The notes beneath the pieces were generated by a model. That model had not been told where the DNA came from, did no database searches, and saw only the letters and a program-made list of their open reading frames with translations. Positions 22,426-35,900 of a stretch of 64,000 nucleotides of DNA are shown here, one piece after another; the stretch's first letter is position 1, and each line of letters starts with the position of its first letter. The stretch is taken from assembly GCA_018292915.2 (NCBI GenBank), contig JACVVK020000035.1, positions 222,001 to 286,000 on the forward strand. The letters are read 5' to 3'. The translations under genes were made by a program, and so were the position numbers. The stretch is from Batillaria attramentaria. Taxonomy: Eukaryota; Mollusca; Gastropoda; Batillariidae.

Positions 22426-23558
22426 ACCCTTGATAACAATTTATTTCAGCTTTATGTTGAATATCAGCCTGTTCACAAATATACGATGTTCATTAACACT
22501 GTACACAGATATTGCACAAGGTAACCACTCTCAGACTCCCTATTCAAACTTCGAGCGCATGTAGTATTGCATTGAATCACAAGGCTCCATCACGAAATCA
22601 TGTCGTAATCTGACCAAAAAGCAACAAGACCAGATGCACACAAAGGCAGTTTTGTCTGTATGTCAGTCAGGTAAAGTGATTCATCTCTGTGCCGAGCATG
22701 TCACATTTGGGTCATGCTACTTTTGGTCTGATTTGTATAATCGGCAGGGTTATTATTCTCAAAAAGAAGGGAGAAAAAGTTCAGTGACTGCAAGAGAAGA
22801 GAAGTCAAATTTATGTGCAGGTAGAAAGGCAGGTGATGGCAAGGTGAACGTGTGCAATTCCTCACTCCATTTTTCCAATCCTATCAGAACTTCCCAAACC
22901 CACACGACGGGAGACCACAAGTCTGATGCATAACGTTGGCCCCTTCAGTTTCATTTGCAAAAACATTTAATGGTTATGATCAACTGGCAGTTTTGTGTCA
23001 ACGACAGATATCATTCAACATTTTGCTACTCATGGGGCATGGTCTTTAATGACTCTTGTTCCTCTTCAGAAACGCTGGGATATACAGAGTAAAATGTGAC
23101 ATACACGTTATCTATTTCCACTCCTTTAAATAGACTGAGCAAAGAAATGAAACGATCAGAGATCCATTTGCAACAGTCCATAAAGATCTTCAAAATGGCA
23201 AGTCAGAGATACAGTATGTTTTAAAAAACGACAACAAAAATTACACAGGAGAAAACAGCAAAGCTTTAAACATTAAATTACCACAGCTACGCAGCTTTTT
23301 CTGTCCATAAGGACGCACACAGTGGTAGATCTGGTGCAGTGGTTATACCGTGTTTACAGGCAATAGAAGTTATAAGTTAGGAAAATCATGTCACAACCGA
23401 AGGCAATAAGAACGTAGATGTTATTTGGCTGCTGGTGGAATAACTTATGAGCAAGCAACTTATGACAAAATATTGTGTTGGTTCACTGCTCCTCCCTGTG
23501 AGAAAATGACGGTAGCACCTTTTGATAAACGCTGAGAATGCATTCAGTGAGCAGCAAG

Positions 23559-23624
23559 ACACATGATGTGGCGGGTGGGTGGGTGTTTGGGGGTTTAACA
23601 TCCTTTTCCAACACATGATGTGGC
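23559..23624 (-). mobile_element. 38-bp truncated SINE tail with 14-bp target duplication
   Basis: The direct repeat ACACATGATGTGGC occurs at 23559-23572 and 23611-23624. The 38 bp between them read, on the minus strand, TGGAAAAGGATGTTAAACCC followed by a CACCCACCC tail. This matches the 3' end of SINE S1 (about 7931-7950). Confidence 0.75.
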
Positions 23625-25247
23625 ATCACTAATTATACATATTTCATGTGTGCTGTTCAAAGTGCAGATCAAATATAATATCTGTGTTGTTTGATACTCA
23701 AATTCACCTGCACATCCACTCCACACCTGCAACTTGCATACAGCAGCATCAACACTGCCGTGAAATGGCAAAACAGCAAGTCCCTTGACATCATTTGAGC
23801 AAAAAGGCCATTACGTAAATGTCTTTTATCTTACAATCACCCCTTTATCCCTAAAATGATGCCATGGACTTACTGTCAACTGACATGTAGCTAGTTCCTG
23901 ATTGACAGATCATGCTAACCAATCAAATGGAGCGAATACTCCGAGAAGCTAAGCCACACCTGTCGTTAAGCATCTTGGAGTATGTCTGAGAGAGAATTGG
24001 AAGTTAAAAATGTGTGCCCGGCGTGTGGCTGCCAATAAAGATTTGTTTCAGTCAGTGGGAATGGCGACAGGCCTTTGGGCAAAATGTTAATTGCCATTAC
24101 ACGGCAGAACGGGCAATAAGCATAGTTTACACATTATAACAAACCGTGATGTATAAATTCAAATTTAAGAGGTGGTTACCACTGGTACTCAAGTATCCTT
24201 CACTTACATACATAACTAATGGGTGTGTATGTGAATAACCTGTAACAGCACGTGTACAACATGAAATTCACATAACACACAAGTGGCTACAACAGCAGCT
24301 TACTATATGATAATGTGGGCTTCACAGTCGCATCAACACGTACACTTAAACTACTTTCTCCATCACAACCTGATAGAAAAAAGCTACAGTGATCCAATCC
24401 ACAAAGCTTTTTACCTTTAACGATTCTAACACTAATACTAATAGACTGAAGTGAAACATTCTTGGTCATGGTTGAATGCTTTGAGAGGTAGTAAACAAAA
24501 AGCACCCCCCCCCCCCAAAAAAAAAAAAAAAAAATAAAAAAAAAAAGAGCCAATGAGAAGACAGTGCACAGCATTTCTAGAACTAAAAACTGATTTCATG
24601 GTTACTTATTCAGTAGACGTTGGTATCAACTTTACATGTACGTGTAGTTAAAAAGTGCTATCATTTCTGTCCCGAAGCCAATGTGTGAACAAGCGTTCAC
24701 ATGCAAGCAAGCTACATGAAAGAATGTACTGGTGACAATATGTGTTTCAAAGCAAATCTCTGACAATATAGTTCACTTTTCATTCTGAAAACTTTAGTAA
24801 AATATAAAAGAGAAATCAACAATAAAGAAGTTAATTTTGGGTAGAAAATGTAAATACATGTATCAGCTAACAAAACGCATGCGTACTGATAAATATCCCC
24901 TGCAAGGAAAATAAACTATCCTTCCCCTTCAAACTTCTTCATCCAGAGAGTGCCGTCTGCCAGTAAATCTTAAACAGTACAACAAAGTAACACGGTAACA
25001 CTGCAACACAAAAACTTGATATCACAGAAAGGATGAACATAAACAGACCAAGTACACAACATAACACAACACACCTGCCTCTTACTTCACCAGACACGGT
25101 CTGAACATCCACCCAACACAGTGTTGGGTGTAACGTTCACTACTTAGTTCTCTCACCATGCAAACTGGAAATTATACTTGAATTCTTCTCTCCACAGTGA
25201 AACACGCACCCACACAAAATTATACGTCAAAGCGCACATGTACAGCT

Positions 25248-25253
25248 TTTATT
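25248..25253 (-). terminator. Candidate poly(A) signal of the golgin gene
   Basis: AATAAA on the minus strand, the nearest clear one downstream of the golgin stop at 27365. It implies a 3' UTR of about 2.1 kb if used. Confidence 0.3.
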
Positions 25254-27364
25254 AAACAATATCAACAACATATGGGTCCAATATGCTGGTCTTGTTTTTA
25301 CAACCTTAATGTACAGTCTGATGCAGACACTCACACACAATCGACCAGACACAAAACAAAACACCACCACAACTGAAACACTGAGAACATGATGTTTACC
25401 ACAAGGTCTATGCTACGCACAGAAAATTCTGGCTGTGCTGACAGAACACTGCTGCCTACCACCGTAATCACACACACCCCCTCCCCTCTCTCTAGCCATA
25501 ACATTGTGTCTTGTAAGTTTCTTCTGATGGTCCTCAGTAAGGAGCTGCCTCGCGGAAATGGAATACACATGTACGCAGAATACCTCTCCTCAAGTATGGA
25601 TCGTTCAACTGTAGGATGAGGCACCACCTCCATTACTATGGAGACAGCCACTGCAAACAGAAAGAACAGCTGTTGTCAAGACATACATATTTCTGTGGAC
25701 ATCTGACATTAAACTGGATACAGCACGACTAGACAACGTAACCACTCATGAGGTGATCTGATAAAGCGAAATGACATGAATTGCTGAAACTGCAACAATG
25801 CAAGGAGAGAAAAACAAATGACCGAGCCTCCTAAAATTAAAAAAAATGAATAAAGAAATGAAAAAGTGAAAAACTGATACCGATCCCTACATAATTATGT
25901 CAATGGGGGCGTGTGATTTAGGTGTAACGTGTAACAGGTTTTCAGAACTGCTGATGCACGCAGATGCATAATGTATGCTCCTATAGAGGTTTGAAGAGTA
26001 TATAAACACTGAGCTTCATGTTATGTCAACTATAAAACCGGGCAAAATGAAATACTCTTACATGTACAACTTTTGTGAATGGCTATAACTGGTCTTCAAG
26101 TATCAGCCATACGTGCAGGCTGTACTGACACTGAAGAATGTCATGATTTTTATGTTCTGAGTAAAAGTTTCCCAAACATTTAAATAAAAGATTTGGCGGG
26201 GGTGGGGGATTGGGTGTAGGAAAGGAGGAGTGGGACAAAAAAAGAAAAGCCACCACAAATTTTAAGCTTCCCCTTTCATGCAGAAGAAACGTACAAAGCT
26301 TGAGTTCTAAAACCCATGTCAAACTGTCATGCACCAAACCAAGAACCGTTATCTGATACCCAGTCATATGTAAAAGACATACTGTTGTCAGCCACATGCA
26401 TCTGTCACATGGACATTCAGTGCTGTTGTATGCGATTACAACCATTATCATCTTGGGAACATTCCCCATTCCCAAGGCAAAGGGCAAACTATCTGCCAAT
26501 GTTCCACTACAATCTATCACCACGAAATTCAAATATGCTAATGAAACAGTACCAGTCACGCTCTCTTGTATCATGCTTTCAGCTGCAGGAAAGAGGAGGA
26601 CAGGAATTCAAACATACAAACAAACAACAACTTGTTAAAGATGTTTTTCATGAAACAAATATCTTGCCACTCAACATCTTCACATAGCATGTCATTATCT
26701 GCATTGGACACAGTCTCTCTTCAAGCACTGTGCAAACCAATCATGGCTTGACAAAGTCATTCTTCAGTGCAAATATTTTCTTCGAGTTTGAAATGACAGT
26801 TAAAATTTAGACAAGCAGATTTCCCTCCAGCAGGAACAAAAGTAAACACAAGCCCTGTCAGAGACTGGGGGAATGAAATTCATGCAGCACAGCCGAGCCA
26901 GCTCCGAAACACCAAGAAATCGGCAAGACGAATGGGTGTGCCATCAGCAGAAGAGAGATACATTCTCATGTTGAAGAGAAGCTTGAAAAAGAAATGCAGG
27001 TAGCCCCAAGTGTGGTCAGTCACGTAACATAATGGAATTACATTTGTCAGGTTGAGGGTTGGAATTATTTTGCTGGAGTTTACTTGCCTTACGCATGTTC
27101 CACCGTGACAGCAGTGATACAACAGTGTTTGTAGCCACAAAATGGTTCGCAAAAAAATGTCACCAACGATGGTTACCCAAAATGAAACCTGAAAGTTAGT
27201 TATGATGCCGACCCATCACCCTGTTAAAAGAACCCTCGACACAGGGCATCTCATCAAATGTATGATACAAAGTACACGAAAGCTCACAAGGAACTACCAG
27301 AGTCTTGTGCAGAGATATCTCTGACAAATCGGTAGCTTGCTACAGAAGTATGCAAGAACAGCTA

Positions 27365-28399
27365 TCACTTCCTGCGCAAAAAGCGATTTTTCAGACGTAC
27401 CGATCTAGAGGCTGCTTTGTCCATCACATTCCTCGTCTGTTCGTCAGAGAACCGCACCACAGTTGCTATCACCTTTGCCAGAGTCTAGAAGTAACAGAAC
27501 AGGCAAACTAGCTCTTCAACAGCGAATCAGCAGTAAGTACCACACATTATTATTATTATTATTATTATTTTTTTAAAACTAATTGTCCCTTTCGGGAAAT
27601 TCGGGCTGCTTCCCAAGGGGGAAGCGCGTCGCCGCGGTGCAGCGCCACCCAATACCTATCCTTCCTTTTTTATTTTTTATTTTTTATAATTCTTTTTTTT
27701 TTTTTTTTAAACAATTTATTATACACAGTAATTTGAAAAATCATGCTTGATATTTGTTGTAATTATGTGCACTGTCTGTCATAATTTTGTATAAGAATTC
27801 TACTAAGGCTGCTCTAAGGTTATTAGCTGGCCATTACAACATCAGTGATTTTTATTTTAAAACTATGATTGAATTTTGATGTGACTTGAAAACAATGCAC
27901 GAGATAAAAAGTTTAAATGCAATGTACTCACTTGAGTCTCTTTTCCCATCATGTACTCATATAAAATATTCTTCAGGTACTGTAGACAAATACAGAGACA
28001 TGAACTTGGCATTAGTGAAATGAATTTCTGCATCAACTGCGCTGATTCTGTTGCACGCCTCCACGTGTATACATTAGACTAAATATGCTGCATCTATTCT
28101 AAATTCACACTTTCTCTACCGGCCTTAACTGCACATTGAAAAAAAGAAAAGAAAACTAAGAACAGGCGTATCAGTACTATTACATGTGATCCATCAAGTA
28201 CATTTGTAGTCAAAAAACAAAACAAAAAAACATGTTAAAGATATGCTGTTAAATACACATCTTCTCGAAAAGAAACTCTGGCTGCTTTTGTACTGAAACA
28301 ACCTAGCTCAGCACTCCAGACACCTTCTACAAGCACTCGCACTCTGTCTCTCGCATACAACTGAAGATGACTGGTCACCTCAAGCTCTGTGGGTTCTCG
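27365..28399 (-). other. GOLGA4: GRIP domain of the golgin, split over the last three exons
   Basis: The end of exon 20 reads REPTELE, exon 21 reads YLKNILYEYMMGKETQ and exon 22 starts TLAKVIATVVRFSDEQT. This matches the GRIP core, including the tyrosine opening the first helix that in golgin-245 and golgin-97 contacts Arl1. The protein ends after the domain in a basic tail, RSVRLKNRFLRRK, before TGA at 27367-27365. Phases across the three exons are all 0. Confidence 0.93.
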
Positions 28400-28895
28400 C
28401 AGTAAGGCAGAATCTTCGTGAGACAACAGGGAGCCGTCAGGGCTGAGCGGTGGGGTGTCGTCATCTTTGCGGTGGCGTATGCGATGCTCTAGCACTTCAA
28501 TCTGTAAGCAACAACAGGCCACATAAGAAAATTTCTCAAACTAAAAAAAAAAAAAAAAAAATGGAAGATTGGCCCAAAGGCAGTGGAATTCCACCAAACG
28601 GCAGAAAAATCTCACGGCTGGGTATTTGTTTCACCATTTCCTATACTCGTACATTCACACACTGTTTATCCCAGTCAACTATGCAAAGCTTCAGCTGAAG
28701 ACATGAAGGGTAATGAAATTACAGCCACCAAAGAGACTCGCTACTCACTCTCTGCTGAGAATCCTTCTCTCTCAATTTGCTGTGAGCAAGTTCTGCATTT
28801 ACATGCCTCAGCTGTGCCTGAATGAACACACACCAAAATTCATGTGTTAGACTCAAACACGTAGACACAAAAAAATCAAACGTGTAAGACAAAAA

Positions 28896-28933
<38 letters not shown>

Positions 28934-29872
28934 TAACTCATTCCAGACGGCCGATTTTTCCTCAGCCATCCCCTGTAGACAGACTGATTTGTGAGGTTCA
29001 GAAACACGCTTCATCACAGTTGTGGCGTGATGTTTGAAATCACAATCCGCATATACCGTCGTTCGTCTGAAACCGATGTGCACGGTAGTGCCGCATATGA
29101 GGCCATTCGTCCGGAAAGGGTTAACAAACATCACCCACACACACTAAACACCTGATATCCAAGTAGCCCGCTGACATCAACACAATATCATATTTCAACA
29201 CCACAGCAGAATGTAGCTGACAATCCAAACTGTTCACTTGTAAGCAGTATGAAAACACATCCTCACCTGCAGATCCATGTTGTGTAGCTCCATGTTTTGA
29301 AGCTCGGACACCAAGTTGGGGTCGTCGGGGTCAAACGTTCTGGGCACTGGGGCAGGCGCAGAAACCAGCGGCTGTACTGTGTCTCGACTGAGCTCCAGTT
29401 GACTCTGCAGCTCAGCCATCTCCAGCCTACCGAAAACAGAAAAGACGGTCGTGTTATCTTCACAAGCTGCAAGCAGATATTCTAAAATCAGCGATACGAA
29501 GTTAAAACAAAACACGTAAGTTGTAACAGTAGAAAAAAGCTCTCCGTGAATGTGTACCACTGGAGTGGCACAAAACACACAAGCATGCATGCACACATGG
29601 CCATACACACACATACAAAAATCACTGAAGAGCAAGTCTTTAAAATGCAAACTACTGATGAGCTGGTGGGGATAGTTATGGTAGACTTTAGTCAACCTCA
29701 CGCTTCAAACAGAACGTTTCCACTGGCATTCACCCTGCCTCAATCTGCCCTCCACTTCTACTTGCCCCCCACAACACGCATGCACGCACCACACACACAA
29801 TGTCCCCTTTTCTGCATACATACCTCACCCTGCCTCCACGCCTCCCCCATCCATGCCCAAAGCGTGCGCTCA

Positions 29873-29924
<52 letters not shown>

Positions 29925-32900
29925 CCCACATTCCATGGCCTGTGTATATACTGCACATGAACATGGTTCTAGCATCATCCCTACTTGTGCCTCTCTCGTA
30001 GGTCTTCCAGCTGTCTTGTAAGAGAGATGAACCTGTTGTCGTAACAACTCGCTGCTTCCTGGATCCGCTCTGGACGGCCATCAGAGCTGCCTGGTTTTGC
30101 TGCACTATCTCCTACAAACAACAATCATCAAAGTCAACTCTGTAGTGGCAGGGGAACTCCTGGTCATTGCATGTATTTTTCGACTGACTTAGATCAACAC
30201 ATTCCCACAGTATTTGGAAAGGAAATGCTCTGTGGTATGTATCTGCTAATCGAGTGAAGTGGAAAATTCAAAATGAATAAATTACAATCCCTTGCAGGAT
30301 GAAGCTCAAGTTCCTAGGGACTCAACATGTATGCCGCAAAAATACGACAAAGTCAGAAATGTCAAGCCAGTTAAACAATCCAGGCTATTGAAATTGAAAA
30401 AAGTAAATTATCTTAAAACATACCTGCAGTCAGCTCCTAAATAATGACAGTAATAATAATAACATAATAATAATAATAATCACCAAACAACTGCGGAAGA
30501 CTTGAAAAAAAGAACAACATGAACAAAGAGAACAACTGTCTTTCTTGCAAATGATCAGGCTTAACTAAGGTGATATGTGCACATGACCGCAAGACTGTGC
30601 GGGCAATGAGTAAAACAGGAGGAAATCAAACAGCAAACTACCTCGGAGACGGCAGCACTGGGGGCAACAGACTCAGTGACGGGACCACCAGACTACAACA
30701 ACAAAGGAAAACAGTGTGACAACAAAATGCTACAACATTCGCAACCAACAAATCACCACATCTAGGGATTCACAATGTCCATTTTTCTTCTCAAGAACAG
30801 GAGGAATCCTAAGACTAAAAACATTTTCACACTTTTATCATGAACAAAACAAAATTACAGGTTGCAAGGCATGGGGATAAGTAAGTGATCTCATAAAAGA
30901 AAACTTGAAAAAACATAGGGAATGTTACAACTGAGGATTTTGAACATTTTTTCATGACGAAAATGAATTACAGGTTGCAAAGAGTTCAGATTAAAAAAAA
31001 AAAATCTCATGAAAGAAAACTTGTAACTTGTAACACATAGCAAATGTAAAAAGAAGAAAGTGAAGGTCTTGGTGTGTACTAGGTGGGAAGGGTAAAACAC
31101 AATTTTCAGAGATGTGCTCACACAAAACACAATTTAAAATATAAACCACTTTAAACAGAAAGTGAATCTATGCTGTGTAACTTTAAGTGAATCAGCACCC
31201 TCGTGCTGAGTAGTTATAGGAAGCCCTTAGTCTAGTTACTTCCACTGTCATCTGAAAAAAAACAACCCATAGTACCATGGAACTGACTTTTCAGTTGTGG
31301 TCGTCTTGTTTGCAGTGCTGCCATGTGTTCTTTTGTGTTAATGTGTTTTTTGCAGTGAAGAATTGTCATATTTAATTTATAAAATGGTCAGCGATGAAAG
31401 AGCTCTCTTTTGGATTAGTGGTATACATTTACTGGATTGTTGGACCAGAACATATAGCTCAGACTATTACTGTTCCTTTTGAACTCAACTCAAATATTCA
31501 CATTTGAACACTGACGTCAATTCATCATAATTTCAAGCTCAGCTGCAGCATGTAACAATCTGAACTGCCACTAACTTCAACTTTGCCATAATGATAAACT
31601 GCAGATGCCTCTGAAACACTGCAGATTTGAACAAATAATGCCAGCTTATAGTTACGTGTTCAGTTGCTGCTCACACACTCCGCATCAGTGCAGTGCAAAC
31701 ACATTCATAACAAAAGCAACTGTCTGCCGCGAACAGACAATATCATCACATGAACATTACAATGTTGTACTGTCAGTGCCTGAGCTGTCTACACATAACA
31801 GGGAACGTCACAGTCACAGCACTGCCATTACAATACTTGCACTGATGAATACTATCACAAGACCATATCTGCACATCACAGTGTAATCCAACAGTACAGG
31901 AAAATCAAAAGTGAGCTAACCATGGGTGGGTACCACCATGACTGTTCACTTTGGCTGCTCAGCTGCTCAGACTCAAACAAGGAAATGACATCAATTCCAG
32001 TGAATAACACGGAACCATACCTTTCTCTCTTGATTCCACTCTTTCATGAGAGCGGTGACCTCCTCTTTGTGAGCTGACGTGCGTGTATTGTAGAGCCCGC
32101 TGGTGCTGGCCTTCAGACGCTCTTCCGTTTCCCACAATTCCACTTGGTGGCGCTGTTTGCAGAAGATAACTCCTCCTTCAGGCTGTATTTGTTTCTGTCA
32201 ACATCGGGCCTGCTCCGGGCCACACAAAAAAAAAAGAAAAGAAAAGTGAAATACACACTGCTGGAAACTCATATAGGCTGTCCGGTGTCAGTCTCAGAGC
32301 CACACAAAAAAAAACAACAAAAAAACAACTACCACTCACTTACTTATTTAGGCCCATGGCTCAAAACAACTACGACTACATCAAGAGATTTTTTTTTTTT
32401 TTTTTTAAAAAGAATAAGGAACAAAAGAAAGGTGCATACCTCCATCTTAGCCTGGTACTCTTCACCGCAGCTGCTCCAGCATTTGTTCCGTTCCCTAGGT
32501 CCTTCCTCAGGTCCTTGATCTCCGCTTGGTGTTCCTGTAGTAGATCGGACTCCCCGCGCTGGACTCTCTCTGTAGTGTAGCAAAACCACCATTGTTACAT
32601 CAAAAAGATTTACTATTACATGTATACAGATTATGTTTAAAAAAAAAAAAAAAATAGCCCCCCCCCCCCTCACCCCCCAAACACACAACGCACGAACATG
32701 AAGAACACCTGTGCAATAAAAAGACCGCAAGACCAGCACTGTACAATGTATGTGCAGACTTGTGCTCTGCAAAAGCAGGTAAGCAAAGGTAAAGGCTTTG
32801 CAAAGTACGTTAGTTTGCTTCTGTCCTTCACACATCCACTGAACTTTTTGGTTTTCTTCTCTTTTTTAACATTACACGTACCGTCAATCTTTTCCTGTGC

Positions 32901-35900
32901 TCATAACAGCTGCATACGTCTACTATGACAGCAACAGTGTCCGGAACGGAAGAACCGATTAGTGAAATACACTGTATCTGTTTCAATTCAAACTTACCGC
33001 CTTTTGTGGGAGACTGCAAACTATACTGCTGTGCGCATGCACACACACACAAAAGAGCACACACACACACGAAAAAGCACGCACACGTGCGTGCACACAC
33101 ACACACACACACACAACACACACACACATGCGTGCGCACCCTTACCGATTGCTTCGTTGAGTGTTTCTTCAAACTCTCGCTCCTTCTCCATCAGCTGTCG
33201 GTTGAGATCCTTGGCCAACTGCTTGATCTTCGCAGAATGCTCCTCCTCGTGTTCCCGCAGTCGGTCCTCGTAGTCCTTCCTGAGTTTCTCCAGCGCTGCG
33301 TCCCTCTCGTGCTCCACCGAGTCCAGCTCTCCATCCTTGTCGCACTTCATGGCTTTCAAACTCGCGCTGTAAAGCGTCACGCTCTGCGCGCGCCTCGTCC
33401 AGGAGTCTCTGACTCTCAGCAGCAGACACCTGGTGCGACAGTTCAAACTCGCGCTGCTTCTCCTGCAAGGAAGACTGGTCTTTGTGCAAAGCTTCTAGCT
33501 GGAGCTTCAGCTCCGATATGTGTGATTCTAGGGAGGAAATTTGCTTGTTTTGTTCTTCTATCACAGCCTGGCTTCTCTCTTGTTCAGCCGCATACTGAGA
33601 TGACTGCTCTTGTAGAGAGCTGTTTAAGTCCTTTGTCACCTTTTCCTTTCCGCTGTCCGATCGCCCAGCTTCCTACTTAATGCAGCTACCTCTTCTTTTA
33701 GTGTTCCGATTGTGCCCTGAAGTTCGTTGATGGCGCTCTCTTTCTCACTTGTTAACTGTTTCTTTCACCTGTGCAATGTAAGCTTCAGCCCTTTTCTTGT
33801 ACTCAGACACTTTGTTGGTGTTGTCACTCTCAAACTTACTGGTAAGCTCTTCAAGCTGAGTGGTGTGCTGTGACTGCAGCTGTTGTATTTTCGATTCATA
33901 TTCCTGTTTCAAAGAGTCACGTTCTGATACAGTTTCCGCCAAACGTGCCTGCAAGTCTGCCTGACCGTCAGCCGTTTGTTTCAAACTTGTGCGTTCTTCA
34001 TCCGCAGACTGAAGCCTGACTTCAAGCTGTTTGTGCGAATCTTGCAAAGACTGAATAGTCACAGCCAGCTCCTTTTTCTCCACCTCTAGCGACTCAACCT
34101 TTTGTCCCAGCTGCTCTAGCTCCCCCTGGTGAGCAGACTGAGCTTGTGACAGTGACCTGCGCGACTCAGACAACTGTTCCTCCAGCTCCATGGCTTTTTT
34201 CTGCCACTGGTCTGACTCAGCTTGCTGCTGCGCGATGCGAGCCTCTACTTGTGTCAGAGCCTGCTGCTGGCTCTCAATCACAGCGTCTTTTCTCGCTCAC
34301 CACATTCTCACGCTCTGCCTCAAGTGCGCTCAGCTTCTGTGTAAAGGAAAACAGCCTCTTCTTTCAGGCCGGAGTTGTTCTTTTCAGACTCTGACAGCTC
34401 TTCCTGCAACTTCTTCAGCTCACCGTCCTTTTCGTTGATCTCTCCCTTAAGTTTTGAGACTGTATTCTCGAGATCAGTGATGGTTTCATGAGAAAGGCCA
34501 CTGGACTCCTCCATCTGCAACAGGCGTGTGTTGGCTCGGCTCAGCTCGCTCGACACCGCTTCCTTCTCGTCCTTCTCCCTTTGCAGCTGTTCACGAACTT
34601 GTTTGAGTTCCTCCTCACCCTGAGACTGGATTTCACGCAGCTTGGCGACGTACTTCTGCTTCAGTTCTTTGACCTTGTCCTGTGTCGTCTGCGTCTGGGC
34701 GGCTAGTGCGGCCTGGTGCTCTTGCAGCTGCTGAAGCAGCTTCTCCTCTCCTTCCTGCACCTTCTGCTGCAAGATGGTTTCCTGTTCAGATGACGAAGCT
34801 TCTGATCTGGCCTGCAGGTCTTTCAGCTGCTGCTGAAGCAGTGCTACTTGTTCCTGGCCGGACGTCTCCAGCTGTTCTACCTTCTTGCGATAGTCCTCTA
34901 TCTGGCTCTCGTAGTTCTGGATGCAGTCTTGAAGTCTTTCTTCAGTAGCTGTCAGCTTCTCGTTCAGTTCTTTGAGATGCGGACTGAAGTTCACGATCAT
35001 TGCTCTCCATTTCTGCTAGCTTGGAGTCGCTTTGACTTAAGGCTTCTCTGATCTGCTGTTCATGTCTACTTTTCATTTCACCAATTTCTATGTCATGTCT
35101 CGACTTCAAATTCTCCATTTCACTCTGCAAATATTCCATCTGCCTGTCTTTTTCAGCGAGAGATGCCTCAAGATCTCCAATCTGATTGTTCTTGTTCTCT
35201 GAAGCCTCAGACAGCTGTGTTGTTAATGACTCTATCTGTTCGTTTTTGCTGGACAACAGGTTGTTAATTTCCTTCAGCATCTCATCCATAGACGCATTAT
35301 TCTACCTGTAGCTGATTGCACAGGTGCCGAGACTCCTGCAGTTCTGCCTCTCTCTCCTGCAGAACTGAGTCCTTCTCCTTTAGTAGTGCCTCCAGCTCCT
35401 GCAGTTCTGATGCCTTCTCCTGCAGTTCTGTTTCCTGCTTCAGAATCGCAGCCTCTTTCTCCTGCAGCACCGAGTCTCTTTCCCGGAGCAAGGAGTCTTT
35501 CTCTTGCAGAGTTGCGTCTTTTTCTTGAAGCAGACAGTCTTTCTCCAGCAGTGCCGAGTCTTTGTCTTTGAGCAAAGATCTTGTATCTTGCAGCGCTGCA
35601 TCTTTCTCCGCCAGCTTCTGACTAAACTGAATCTCAGAATCTTTCAATTTGCTCTCCCACTCGGACACAGACTCCTGCAGGCGACTCTCCCACTCTGTCC
35701 GTTTCTCCTCCAGCACCCTAGCGTTCTTCTCCTCCAACTCCTGTATCTGAGCGTGTTTGAGCTCCTCCAAGCTGCGAGTGAGATCCTCGGCACCTGAGTC
35801 TTTCTGCGTCCTGAGCTCCTGGATCTTGGCTTCAAAGTGGCTCTCCTTCTCCTTCAGCCGGTCTTCGTACTCCCTGTCTTTCTCCTTCATTTTCTCTTCC

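Larger units (their letters stand above)
19510..27364. other. Interval between convergent genes, no coding gene recognised
   Basis: It lies between the SLC17 stop and the golgin stop, which face each other, so parts are 3' UTRs. I found only short frames without family motifs. Noted contents are a retroelement tail around 19999-20075 (AATAATAATAAT and GGCGCTTTACAATATAAC), G/C runs near 20078-20092 and 20630-20650, a small repeat at 22256-22425, and the fossil insertion at 23559-23624. Confidence 0.6.

Noticed and set aside
26083..26574. 163-codon minus-strand frame downstream of the golgin stop
   Set aside because: It has no recognisable domain and no splice context, and it lies in the probable golgin 3' UTR.
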